In this document: piece after piece, positions 47,400-55,227 of the stretch | Layout: every line of letters starts with the position of its first letter | How positions within the stretch are numbered: position 1 is the first letter of the stretch | Assembly: GCF_023242475.1 (NCBI RefSeq) | Contig: NZ_JALJFG010000029.1 | Location: 1-64,000, forward strand | DNA length: 64,000 nt | Direction of reading: 5' to 3' | DNA from: Pseudomonas sp. MWU15-20650 | Lineage (GTDB): Bacteria > Pseudomonadota > Gammaproteobacteria > Pseudomonadales > Pseudomonadaceae | Notes under the pieces: model-generated | The model's input: the letters and a program-made list of their open reading frames with translations, nothing else | Databases searched by the model: none | Told to the model about the DNA's origin: nothing | Translations under genes and position numbers: made by a program

Positions 47400-47577
47400 C
47401 AACAAAACCTGCATGGGTGATCGTTTTCAAATACCACGTGCTCTGCACGCGTCACCTTAACGACTGAATATGACGATACCCTTTCGCAACCGATACATCC
47501 TTCGACGCTTGCCGCTGGCAGGGCCGCGCGCAAGGAGGCATTATCCTACGCAGCAACCACAATAAAGCGACGGCAGC

Positions 47578-48483
47578 ATGACCCGAGCAACGCGCATCAC
47601 CGACCCTTCCTACGAGTTGATGGACGATCACAACGGCCTGTCCATCATCTATCGCCAGCACGGCTTCCCTTGCCCGCTGGTACGCTGGCATTTCCACAAG
47701 GAATACGAGTTGCACCTGATCGTCGCCAGCTCCGGCAAGGTGTTTATCGGCGACTACATCGGCAACTTCTATCCCGAAAGCCTGTTCCTCACCGGCCCCA
47801 ACCTGCCTCACAACTGGATCAGCCAGGTGGAGGAAGACGAGGTGGTGCCCAAGCGTGACATGTTGGTGAATTTCACCGATGAACTGTTCGAACATGGCAG
47901 CCACATCTTCGCCGAACTCAAGAGCCTGGCGCCGTTGCTTGAGCGTGCGCAGTACGGCATCGAATTCCGCTGCAAAAAAACCATCGCCCAAGCCGTGACC
48001 CTGATGCAACGCATCGAGGACGCCCAGGGCATGGCGCGCCTGGGGCACTTCTTTATCTTGCTGGACGTATTGAGCGCCTGTGAGGACTACCAACTGCTCT
48101 CCGGCGTCACCACGCCGCAGCAAGCCGACGAACACAGCATCGACCGCACCAACCGTGCGGTGGACTACATCTTTGCCCACTACGCGCGCGAGTTGTCGCT
48201 GGAAGAAGTAGCCGAATACCTGGGGATGAAGCCGACGTACTTCTCCCGTGTGTTCAAGCAGGCTACCGGGAGGACTTTTATTGAATTCGTCAATCGGCTG
48301 CGGATCAGCAAGTCCTGCGAACTGCTGGCCGATGGCGACAAGGCCGTGACCGATGTGTGCTTTGAGTCGGGGTTCAATAACATTTCCAACTTCAATCGGC
48401 GTTTTCAGCAGCTTAAGGGTATGACGCCGTCTCACTATCGGCGGTTGGCGGTGCAGCGGTTGACAGAGCAGAATTTGGCTTGA
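47578..48483 (+). CDS. mtlR: AraC-family activator of the mannitol operon
   Basis: 301 residues. N-terminal cupin-like sensor (about 20-110; VRWHFHKEYELHLIVASSGK with the His ligands) and C-terminal AraC double helix-turn-helix (about 195-295; ELSLEEVAEYLGMKPTYFSRVFKQATG and DVCFESGFNNISNFNRRF). Length and position upstream of mtlEFGKDYZ match MtlR of P. fluorescens, which activates the operon in response to mannitol, sorbitol and arabitol. Here a DUF6124 gene and its leader lie between mtlR and mtlE. No strong ribosome-binding site before ATG 47578. Confidence 0.88.
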   Translation: MTRATRITDPSYELMDDHNGLSIIYRQHGFPCPLVRWHFHKEYELHLIVASSGKVFIGDYIGNFYPESLFLTGPNLPHNWISQVEEDEVVPKRDMLVNFTDELFEHGSHIFAELKSLAPLLERAQYGIEFRCKKTIAQAVTLMQRIEDAQGMARLGHFFILLDVLSACEDYQLLSGVTTPQQADEHSIDRTNRAVDYIFAHYARELSLEEVAEYLGMKPTYFSRVFKQATGRTFIEFVNRLRISKSCELLADGDKAVTDVCFESGFNNISNFNRRFQQLKGMTPSHYRRLAVQRLTEQNLA

Positions 48484-48572
48484 GGTTGATCGTTCGGCGG
48501 GTGTCGGGAAACAGAAACGTCTTACAAGGTTTTGAGGTTGTCCCTAAGACACTCAATCTCTAGTCTCCGTAC

Positions 48573-48785
48573 ACCGCTGCACACGCAGCGGTCGGGCGTC
48601 GCGGCCCGGTTTAATCAGATGCAAAGTGCCATTTCCGCTTTTAGTCGGCGTTTTTTTATCGTCTACTGTGCGGCTTCATGGTGGCTGTGCGCGGGATACC
48701 TTCGGGTATGCCGGTTTCCTGATTCCGGTCCGCGAACCTGCGTACAGCTACCACCTAATGGCGTCGCGGCGAAAGGGTGGCAGCT
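48573..48785 (+). ncRNA. Candidate structured leader RNA upstream of the DUF6124 gene
   Basis: The 325-nt gap before the DUF6124 gene is full of complementary segments. ACCGCTGC/GCAGCGGT (48573-48592) is a perfect 8-bp hairpin. A three-way junction follows: GGTGGCTGT (48680-48688) with ACAG and CCACC (48744-48755); CGCGG (48690-48694) with CCGCG (48730-48734); inside are hairpins ATACC-TTCG-GGTAT (48696-48709) and CCGG/CCGG (48711-48728). Alternatively AGCTACCACC (48746-48755) pairs with GGTGGCAGCT (48776-48785) close to the ribosome-binding site. A T7 run lies near 48650. No known RNA family was recognised. Confidence 0.5.
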
Positions 48786-48808
48786 CCACTTAAGTCAGGA
48801 GTTTCACC

Positions 48809-49057
48809 ATGATCAAACCCACCCAAAATCCGCCAATCGATCCAGCACCCAGCGTGCTGTTCACCGTAAAAGACGGCATCTCCACCCAAGACCTGCTGGT
48901 CAACCTCAGCGAATCACTCGCCTCTGCCCACGCCCTCACCTGCGATTTCGCCTTTGATCTCGACGGCTCGCGGCGCGAAGGCGCCCTGGGTATTGCCCAG
49001 TTGATCGAGGTGTCTCGCTTGTTGGCTGAGCGGGTACTGGCTGATATCGAGCGTTAA
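48809..49057 (+). CDS. DUF6124 (formerly DUF3077) family protein
   Basis: 82 residues. Small soluble helical protein found in many copies in pseudomonads: N-terminal PPIDPAPSVLFTVKDGIST, then ESLASAHALTCDFAFDLDG and LGIAQLIEVSRLLAERVL. No function is known. AGGAG lies 7 nt before ATG 48809. It is inserted between mtlR and mtlE, is preceded by a structured leader, and ends at a 10-bp hairpin, so it is probably its own transcription unit rather than part of the mannitol system. Confidence 0.8.
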   Translation: MIKPTQNPPIDPAPSVLFTVKDGISTQDLLVNLSESLASAHALTCDFAFDLDGSRREGALGIAQLIEVSRLLAERVLADIER

Positions 49058-49066
49058 ATACGGCAT

Positions 49067-49095
49067 CGATCGTCCCCACGCACCACGGGGACGAT
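49067..49095. repeat. Perfect 10-bp hairpin after the DUF6124 gene
   Basis: GATCGTCCCC (49067-49076) and GGGGACGATC (49086-49095) with a 9-nt loop. It resembles the CGATCGTTCCCACGC intergenic hairpin common in pseudomonads. No T run follows, but it may still end or protect the DUF6124 mRNA. Confidence 0.55.
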
Positions 49096-49136
49096 CATCG
49101 AGTGCAAAAAAGTATCAGTGAGCGTGCGCCCAAGGA

Positions 49137-49165
49137 TTTGTCACAACCCCATTTCAAGGCTGTAA
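49137..49165 (+). promoter_or_regulatory. Candidate sigma-70 promoter of the mtlE operon
   Basis: -35 TTGTCA (49137-49142), exact 17-nt spacer, -10 TGTAAT (49160-49165). It would give a leader of about 85 nt before mtlE. MtlR would be expected to bind just upstream, between the DUF6124 hairpin and the -35 box. Confidence 0.55.
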
Positions 49166-49176
49166 TCGACGCACAC

Positions 49177-49214
49177 TCTTCCTGACTCGTTGCAGGAAGA
49201 CACAACAACAATAA
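49177..49214 (+). promoter_or_regulatory. mtlE leader hairpin and candidate Hfq/Crc site
   Basis: CTTCCTG/CAGGAAG (49177-49198) forms a 7-bp hairpin, followed by AACAACAATAA (49204-49214). That A-rich stretch fits AANAANAA, the motif bound by Hfq with Crc in Pseudomonas catabolite repression. It lies about 43 nt before the mtlE ATG, somewhat further than typical sites near the ribosome-binding site. Confidence 0.4.
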
Positions 49215-49256
49215 CCGTCCTTCTGTAGCCCCCTGGGCGCGGAAATGGAGTGCGCG

Positions 49257-50579
49257 ATGAAGTTCACAGCAAAAGCTCTGCTTGCCTGTTCCTGCATGAC
49301 TGCATGCATGACCCTCAGCGCCGTCAGCCTTGGCGCGCAAACCCTGACCATTGCCACCGTCAACAACAGCGACATGATCCGCATGCAAAAGCTCTCGAAA
49401 ACCTTCGAAGCCGAGCACCCGGAGATCAAGTTGAACTGGGTGGTGCTGGAAGAAAACGTACTGCGCCAGCGCCTGACCACCGACATCGCCACCCAAGGCG
49501 GACAGTTCGATGTGTTGACCATCGGCATGTACGAAGCCGCACTGTGGGGCGCCAAAGGGTGGCTGGAGCCGATGAAAGACCTGCCGGCTTCCTACGACCT
49601 CGATGATGTTTTCCCTTCTGTACGTGACGGTTTGTCCGTCAAGGGTTCGCTGTACGCCCTGCCCTTCTACGCCGAAAGCTCGATCACCTATTACCGCACC
49701 GACCTGTTCAAGGACGCCGGGCTGAGCATGCCCGAGCACCCGACCTGGACCCAGATCGGCGAATTTGCGGCAAAACTCACCGACAAGAGCAAAGAGCAAT
49801 ACGGCCTGTGCCTGCGTGGCAAAGCCGGTTGGGGCGAGAACATGGCGCTGATCACCACCCTGGCCAACGGCTACGGTGCGCGCTGGTTCGATGAAAAATG
49901 GCAACCTGAATTCAACGGCCCCGAGTGGAAGGACGCGTTGAACTTCTACGTCGACAACATGAAAAAATCCGGCCCGCCGGGTGCTTCCAGCAACGGTTTC
50001 AACGAAAACCTGGCGCTGTTCAACAGCGGCAAGTGCGCAATCTGGGTGGACGCCAGCGTGGCCGGCTCGTTCGTTACCGACAAGACCCAAAGCAAGGTCT
50101 CCGACCATGTCGGCTTTACCTTCGCACCTCACGAGAAAACCGACAAAGGCACGTCGTGGTTGTACTCCTGGAGCCTGGCGATCCCCACCAGCTCAAAAGC
50201 CAAGGACGCCGCCAAGGTGTTCACCAGTTGGGCGACGTCCAAGGAATACAGCCAGTTGGTCGCCAAGACCGACGGCATCGCCAACGTACCGCCCGGTACG
50301 CGCAAGTCGACCTACAGCGACGAGTACATGAAGGCCGCGCCGTTCGCCAAGGTGACCCTCGAATCGCTGAAAGTCGCCGACCCGACCAAGCCAACCCTCA
50401 AGCCTGTGCCCTATATCGGTATCCAGCTGGTGACCATTCCTGAGTTCCAGGCGATTGGTACCCAGGTCGGCAAGTTCTTCTCGGGGGCGTTGACCGGTCA
50501 GCAAACGGTGGATCAAGCCTTGGCCGCCGCGCAGACCACCACTGAGCGCGAAATGAAGCGGGCCGGTTACCCCAAATAA
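49257..50579 (+). CDS. mtlE: Mannitol/polyol ABC transporter substrate-binding protein
   Basis: 440 residues. Periplasmic receptor (SBP_bac_1 family) for mannitol, sorbitol and arabitol. Signal peptide MKFTAKALLACSCMTACMTL with cleavage expected around ALGAQ-type sequence at residue 25-27; the mature part begins TLTIATVNNSDMIRMQKLS. ATG 49257 has GGAG 6 nt upstream; ATG 49245 is too early for a normal signal peptide. First gene of the mtl operon; a REPIN separates it from mtlF, so it is probably made in excess over the membrane subunits. Confidence 0.92.
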   Translation: MKFTAKALLACSCMTACMTLSAVSLGAQTLTIATVNNSDMIRMQKLSKTFEAEHPEIKLNWVVLEENVLRQRLTTDIATQGGQFDVLTIGMYEAALWGAKGWLEPMKDLPASYDLDDVFPSVRDGLSVKGSLYALPFYAESSITYYRTDLFKDAGLSMPEHPTWTQIGEFAAKLTDKSKEQYGLCLRGKAGWGENMALITTLANGYGARWFDEKWQPEFNGPEWKDALNFYVDNMKKSGPPGASSNGFNENLALFNSGKCAIWVDASVAGSFVTDKTQSKVSDHVGFTFAPHEKTDKGTSWLYSWSLAIPTSSKAKDAAKVFTSWATSKEYSQLVAKTDGIANVPPGTRKSTYSDEYMKAAPFAKVTLESLKVADPTKPTLKPVPYIGIQLVTIPEFQAIGTQVGKFFSGALTGQQTVDQALAAAQTTTEREMKRAGYPK

Positions 50580-50600
50580 GCCAGCCTCACCACCGTCAAA

Positions 50601-50689
50601 TGTGGGAGGGGGCTTGCTCCCGATAGCGATCTACCAGTTGATGATTGTGTGACTGATACACCGCTATCGGGAGCCAGCCCCCTCCCACA
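50601..50689. repeat. REPIN between mtlE and mtlF
   Basis: Two inverted REP copies: one from 50601 to 50628 (starts TGTGGGAGGGGGCTTGCTCC) and its complement from 50662 to 50689, separated by 33 nt. The mRNA could form a long hairpin right after the mtlE stop. Same family as 55093-55180. Confidence 0.85.
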
Positions 50690-50730
50690 CTGATCGCGCT
50701 CCGATTCGTATCTGACTGGTCTTGATCCTA

Positions 50731-51621
50731 ATGAATACACCCGCCAAAAACCGCCTGGCCAACCCCGGCTGGTTCCTCGTCAGCCCCTCGGTGGCTTTGC
50801 TGCTGCTGTGGATGATCGTGCCGCTGGGCATGACCCTGTACTTTTCGCTGATCCGCTACAACCTGCTCTACCCCGGCGAAAACCAATTCGTGGGGCTGGA
50901 GAACTTCACCTACTTCATCACCGACTCGGGCTTCCTGCCTGGCGCCACCAATACCCTGCTGCTGGTGGGCAGCGTGCTGCTGATCAGCGTGGTGTTCGGC
51001 GTGCTGATCAGTGCCCTGCTGGAGGCCAGTGAATTCTTGGGTCGCGGTGTGGTGCGGGTGATGTTGATTTCGCCGTTCTTCATCATGCCCACCGTCGGTG
51101 CACTGATCTGGAAGAACCTGATTTTCCACCCGGTGTCGGGGATTCTCGCCGCCGTGTGGAAGCTCTTCGGCGCTGAGCCGGTGGACTGGCTGGCCCATTA
51201 CCCGCTGCTGTCGATCATCATCATTGTGTCGTGGCAATGGCTGCCCTTCGCGATCCTGTTGCTGATGACCGCCATGCAGTCCCTCGACCAGGAGCAGAAG
51301 GAAGCCGCGCGCCTGGACGGTGCCGGCGCCATCGCGATCTTCTGGCACCTGACCCTGCCGCACCTGGCCCGTCCGATTGCGGTGGTGGTGATGATCGAGA
51401 CGATCTTCCTGCTCTCGGTGTTCGCCGAAATTTTCACCACCACCAACGGTGGCCCGGGCTACGCCTCGACCAACCTCGCCTACCTGATCTACAACCAGGC
51501 GCTGGTGCAGTTCGACGTGGGCATGGCCTCGGCCGGCGGCTTGATTGCCGTGGTCATCGCCAATATCGCGGCGATCATCCTGGTGCGGATGATCGGCAAA
51601 AACCTGACTGACAAACCTTGA
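50731..51621 (+). CDS. mtlF: Mannitol/polyol ABC transporter permease
   Basis: 296 residues, six membrane segments, MalF-like. The EAA loop that docks on the ATPase reads EAARLDGAGAIAIFWHLTLPHL at about residue 200. ATG 50731 (MNTPAKNRL) chosen over TTG 50722. The ribosome-binding site is weak, and the upstream REPIN may reduce read-through from mtlE. Forms the channel with MtlG. Confidence 0.92.
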   Translation: MNTPAKNRLANPGWFLVSPSVALLLLWMIVPLGMTLYFSLIRYNLLYPGENQFVGLENFTYFITDSGFLPGATNTLLLVGSVLLISVVFGVLISALLEASEFLGRGVVRVMLISPFFIMPTVGALIWKNLIFHPVSGILAAVWKLFGAEPVDWLAHYPLLSIIIIVSWQWLPFAILLLMTAMQSLDQEQKEAARLDGAGAIAIFWHLTLPHLARPIAVVVMIETIFLLSVFAEIFTTTNGGPGYASTNLAYLIYNQALVQFDVGMASAGGLIAVVIANIAAIILVRMIGKNLTDKP

Positions 51622-51631
51622 GGGCCGCGCC

Positions 51632-52462
51632 ATGACGCTTCAACAATCCCGTCGCCTGCAAAGCCTGTTGCTCGGTACTTTGGCCTGGGCCATCGCGATC
51701 CTGATTTTCTTCCCGATCTTCTGGATGGTGCTGACCAGCTTCAAGACCGAAATCGACGCGTTCGCCACGCCGCCGCAATTCATCTTCACGCCGACGCTGG
51801 AGAACTACCTGCACATCAACGAGCGCAGCAACTACTTCAGCTATGCCTGGAACTCGGTGGTGATCTCGTTCAGCGCCACCGCCTTGTGCCTGCTGATCTC
51901 GGTGCCGGCCGCCTACTCCATGGCGTTCTACGAAACCCAGCGCACCAAGGGCACGCTGTTGTGGATGCTCTCCACCAAGATGCTGCCGCCGGTGGGCGTG
52001 CTGATGCCGATCTACCTGCTGGCCAAGAGCTTCGGCCTGTTGGACACGCGCATTGCGCTGATCATCATCTACACCCTGATCAACCTGCCGATTGTGGTGT
52101 GGATGGTTTACACCTACTTCAAGGACATCCCCAAGGACATCCTCGAAGCCGCGCGCCTGGATGGCGCCACCCTGTGGCAGGAAATGGTCCGCGTGCTGCT
52201 GCCGATCGCCAAGGGCGGCCTGGCCTCGACCGTGTTGCTGTCGCTGATCCTGTGCTGGAACGAGGCGTTCTGGTCGCTGAACCTGACCTCCTCCAACGCC
52301 GCACCGCTGACCGCGCTGATCGCTTCGTACTCCAGCCCCGAAGGCTTGTTCTGGGCCAAGTTGTCCGCCGTCTCGACCCTGGCCTGCGCGCCGATCCTGA
52401 TTTTTGGCTGGATCAGCCAGAAACAGCTGGTGCGTGGTTTGTCCTTTGGCGCCGTCAAATAA
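51632..52462 (+). CDS. mtlG: Mannitol/polyol ABC transporter permease
   Basis: 276 residues, six membrane segments, MalG-like. EAA loop EAARLDGATLWQEMVRVLLP at about residue 170. GAGGG lies 7 nt before ATG 51632; 10 nt separate it from mtlF and 22 nt from mtlK. Partner of MtlF in the inner-membrane channel. Confidence 0.92.
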   Translation: MTLQQSRRLQSLLLGTLAWAIAILIFFPIFWMVLTSFKTEIDAFATPPQFIFTPTLENYLHINERSNYFSYAWNSVVISFSATALCLLISVPAAYSMAFYETQRTKGTLLWMLSTKMLPPVGVLMPIYLLAKSFGLLDTRIALIIIYTLINLPIVVWMVYTYFKDIPKDILEAARLDGATLWQEMVRVLLPIAKGGLASTVLLSLILCWNEAFWSLNLTSSNAAPLTALIASYSSPEGLFWAKLSAVSTLACAPILIFGWISQKQLVRGLSFGAVK

Positions 52463-52484
52463 TAATTCGAAAAGGAGGCCCATC

Positions 52485-53588
52485 ATGGCCAACCTGAAAA
52501 TCAAGAATCTGCAAAAAGGCTTCGAAGGTTTCTCCATCATCAAGGGCATCGACCTGGAAGTGCACGACAAAGAATTCGTGGTCTTCGTCGGCCCGTCGGG
52601 GTGCGGTAAATCCACCCTGCTGCGCCTGATCGCGGGCCTTGAAGAAGTCACCGACGGCACCATCGAACTCGATGGCCGCGACATCACCGAAGTGACCCCG
52701 GCCAAGCGTGACCTGGCGATGGTGTTCCAGACCTACGCCCTGTACCCGCACATGAGCGTACGCAAGAACATGTCGTTTGCCCTGGACCTGGCCGGTGTCG
52801 ACAAAAAGCGGGTGGAAAGCAAAGTCAGCGAAGCGGCGCGCATCCTCGAGTTGGGCCCGTTGCTGGAGCGCAAGCCCAAGCAACTGTCCGGCGGCCAGCG
52901 CCAACGTGTGGCGATCGGGCGTGCCATTGTGCGCAACCCGAAGATCTTCCTGTTCGACGAACCGCTGTCCAACCTCGACGCCGCCCTGCGCGTGCAGATG
53001 CGCCTGGAACTGGCGCGCCTGCACAAAGAACTGCAAGCAACCATGATCTACGTGACCCACGATCAAGTCGAGGCCATGACCTTGGCCGACAAGGTGGTGG
53101 TGCTCAACAGTGGCCGCATCGAGCAGGTCGGCTCGCCGCTGGAGCTGTACCATCAGCCGGCCAACCTGTTTGTGGCAGGCTTTCTCGGCACGCCGAAAAT
53201 GGGTTTCCTCAAGGGCAACGTCACCCGCGTCGACGGCCAAGGCTGTGACGTGCAACTGGACGCCGGCACCCTGATCAGCCTGCCGCTGAGCGGTGCCACC
53301 TTGAGCGTGGGCAGCGAAGTGACCCTGGGCATTCGTCCGGAACACCTGGAAATCGCCGCGCCTGGGCAAACCACCTTGACCGTCACCGCCGACGTCGGCG
53401 AGCGGCTGGGCAGCGACACCTTCTGCCACGTCGTCACCACCAATGGCGAGCCGTTGACCCTGCGGATTCGCGGCGACATGGCCAGCCAGTACGGCGAAAC
53501 GTTGCACCTTCACCTGGACCCGGCGCACTGCCATCTGTTCGACACCGAAGGCCGAGCCGTGGCCCGCCCACTGCGCGCAGCCGCCTGA
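52485..53588 (+). CDS. mtlK: Mannitol/polyol ABC transporter ATP-binding protein
   Basis: 367 residues, MalK/UgpC-type ATPase. Walker A GPSGCGKST (36-44), signature LSGGQRQRVAIGRA (about 133), Walker B FLFDEPLSNLD, H-loop TYVTHDQ-type (IYVTHDQVEAMT). The C-terminal TOBE domain (about 240-360) is the regulatory part. AAAGGAGG just upstream of ATG 52485 is the strongest ribosome-binding site of the operon; earlier in-frame codons lie inside mtlG. Followed by mtlD after 18 nt. Confidence 0.93.
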   Translation: MANLKIKNLQKGFEGFSIIKGIDLEVHDKEFVVFVGPSGCGKSTLLRLIAGLEEVTDGTIELDGRDITEVTPAKRDLAMVFQTYALYPHMSVRKNMSFALDLAGVDKKRVESKVSEAARILELGPLLERKPKQLSGGQRQRVAIGRAIVRNPKIFLFDEPLSNLDAALRVQMRLELARLHKELQATMIYVTHDQVEAMTLADKVVVLNSGRIEQVGSPLELYHQPANLFVAGFLGTPKMGFLKGNVTRVDGQGCDVQLDAGTLISLPLSGATLSVGSEVTLGIRPEHLEIAAPGQTTLTVTADVGERLGSDTFCHVVTTNGEPLTLRIRGDMASQYGETLHLHLDPAHCHLFDTEGRAVARPLRAAA

Positions 53589-53606
53589 TTTCGCGAGTAT
53601 CTTTAG

Positions 53607-55088
53607 ATGAAACTGAATAAACACAACCTCGAGCAACTGGCACCGGAAGTGAAGATACCGGCCTACGCAATGGCCGATACACGCCAGGGCATCGCCCACA
53701 TTGGCGTCGGCGGTTTCCACCGTGCGCACCAGGCGTATTACACCGACGCCTTGATGAACACCGGCGAGGGCCTGGACTGGAGCATCTGCGGTGTCGGCCT
53801 GCGGGCCGAGGACCGCAAGGCCCGCGACGACCTGGCCGGCCAGGACTACCTGTTCACCCTGTACGAACTGGGCGATACAGACGACACCGAAGTGCGTGTG
53901 ATCGGTTCGATCAGCGACATGCTGCTGGCCGAAGACGGTGCCCAGGCGCTGATCGACAAACTGGCCAGCCCGCAGATTCGCATCGTCTCGCTGACCATCA
54001 CCGAAGGCGGTTACTGCATCGACGACAGCAACGGCGAGTTCATGGCCCACCTGCCGCAGATCCAGCACGACCTGGCGCACCCGAAAGCACCCAAAACCGT
54101 GTTCGGTTTTATCTGCGCGGCGCTGACCCTGCGCCGTGCAGCCGGCATTCCGGCCTTCACGGTGATGTCCTGCGATAACCTGCCGCACAATGGCGCGGTC
54201 ACGCGCAAGGCGCTACTGGCGTTTGCCGCCCTGCACAACGCTGAACTGCATGACTGGATCAAGGCCAATGTCAGCTTCCCGAACGCCATGGTCGACCGCA
54301 TAACCCCGATGACCAGCACCGCCCACCGCCTGCAATTGCACGACGATCATGGGATCGACGATGCCTGGCCGGTGGTGTGCGAGCCGTTTGTGCAATGGGT
54401 GCTGGAAGATACCTTCGTCAATGGCCGCCCGGCCTGGGAAAAGGTCGGCGTGCAGTTCACCGATGACGTGACGCCTTATGAAGAAATGAAAATCGGCTTG
54501 CTCAACGGCAGCCACCTGGCCCTGACTTACCTGGGCTTTCTCAAGGGCTATCGGTTTGTCCACGAGACCCTGAACGATCCGCTGTTCGTGGCCTATATGC
54601 GCGCGTATATGGACCTGGACGTCACGCCCAACCTGGCGCCGGTGCCGGGTATCGACCTGACGGTGTACAAGCAGACCCTGGTGGAGCGCTTTTCCAACCA
54701 GGCGATTGCCGATCAGTTGGAGCGCGTGTGTTCCGATGGGTCATCGAAGTTTCCCAAGTTCACCGTGCCGACGATCAATCGCCTGATTGCCGATGGCCGT
54801 GAGACCGAGCGCGCAGCGCTGGTGGTGGCCGCCTGGGCCCTGTATTTGAAGGGCGTGGATGAAAATGGCGTGAGCTACACGATCCCCGATCCACGGGCGG
54901 CATTCTGCCAGGGCCTGGTGAGCGATGACGCGCTGATCAGCCAGCGGCTGCTGGGGGTTGAGGAGATTTTTGGCACGGCTATTCCCAAGTCGCCTGAGTT
55001 TGTGGCAGCGTTCGAGCGTTGCTATGAAAGCCTGCGCGACAAAGGCGTCACAGCCACACTGCAAAACCTCCTGAACAAACCGGATTAA
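53607..55088 (+). CDS. mtlD: Mannitol 2-dehydrogenase
   Basis: 493 residues, polyol-specific long-chain dehydrogenase family, NAD-dependent. Oxidises mannitol to fructose, and in this family also sorbitol to fructose and arabitol to xylulose. N-terminal nucleotide motif HIGVGGFHRAHQAYY (about 31-45); catalytic K-N-H cluster in MKIGLLNGSHLAL (about 295-303). Length matches the P. fluorescens enzyme. Monomeric in known relatives. A REPIN follows the stop by 4 nt, separating it from the two kinases. Confidence 0.95.
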   Translation: MKLNKHNLEQLAPEVKIPAYAMADTRQGIAHIGVGGFHRAHQAYYTDALMNTGEGLDWSICGVGLRAEDRKARDDLAGQDYLFTLYELGDTDDTEVRVIGSISDMLLAEDGAQALIDKLASPQIRIVSLTITEGGYCIDDSNGEFMAHLPQIQHDLAHPKAPKTVFGFICAALTLRRAAGIPAFTVMSCDNLPHNGAVTRKALLAFAALHNAELHDWIKANVSFPNAMVDRITPMTSTAHRLQLHDDHGIDDAWPVVCEPFVQWVLEDTFVNGRPAWEKVGVQFTDDVTPYEEMKIGLLNGSHLALTYLGFLKGYRFVHETLNDPLFVAYMRAYMDLDVTPNLAPVPGIDLTVYKQTLVERFSNQAIADQLERVCSDGSSKFPKFTVPTINRLIADGRETERAALVVAAWALYLKGVDENGVSYTIPDPRAAFCQGLVSDDALISQRLLGVEEIFGTAIPKSPEFVAAFERCYESLRDKGVTATLQNLLNKPD

Positions 55089-55092
55089 ACAG

Positions 55093-55180
55093 GTGGGAGG
55101 GGGCCTGCTCCCGATAGCGGTCGGTCAGATACAGATGTGCAAGCTGACACACTGCTATCGGGAGCAAGCCCCCTCCCACA
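55093..55180. repeat. REPIN between mtlD and mtlY
   Basis: GTGGGAGGGGGCCTGCTCCC (from 55093) with CGATAGCGG, and the inverted copy from about 55153 to 55180 (TGCTATCGGGAGCAAGCCCC, then CTCCCACA). Spacer about 33 nt, as in the REPIN at 50601. Confidence 0.85.
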
Positions 55181-55227
55181 TTGGACCGGGTTCACACTCC
55201 AAGAATAATACTGCTGAGCACCTTCTC

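Noticed and set aside
48532..48957. 141-codon open frame overlapping the DUF6124 gene
   Set aside because: It reads the structured leader in a different frame, has no ribosome-binding site and no recognisable protein features.
50601..55180. Regularly built inverted repeats that could suggest a CRISPR array
   Set aside because: They are REPINs: inverted pairs with hairpin potential, thousands of bases apart, with no spacer series and no cas genes.
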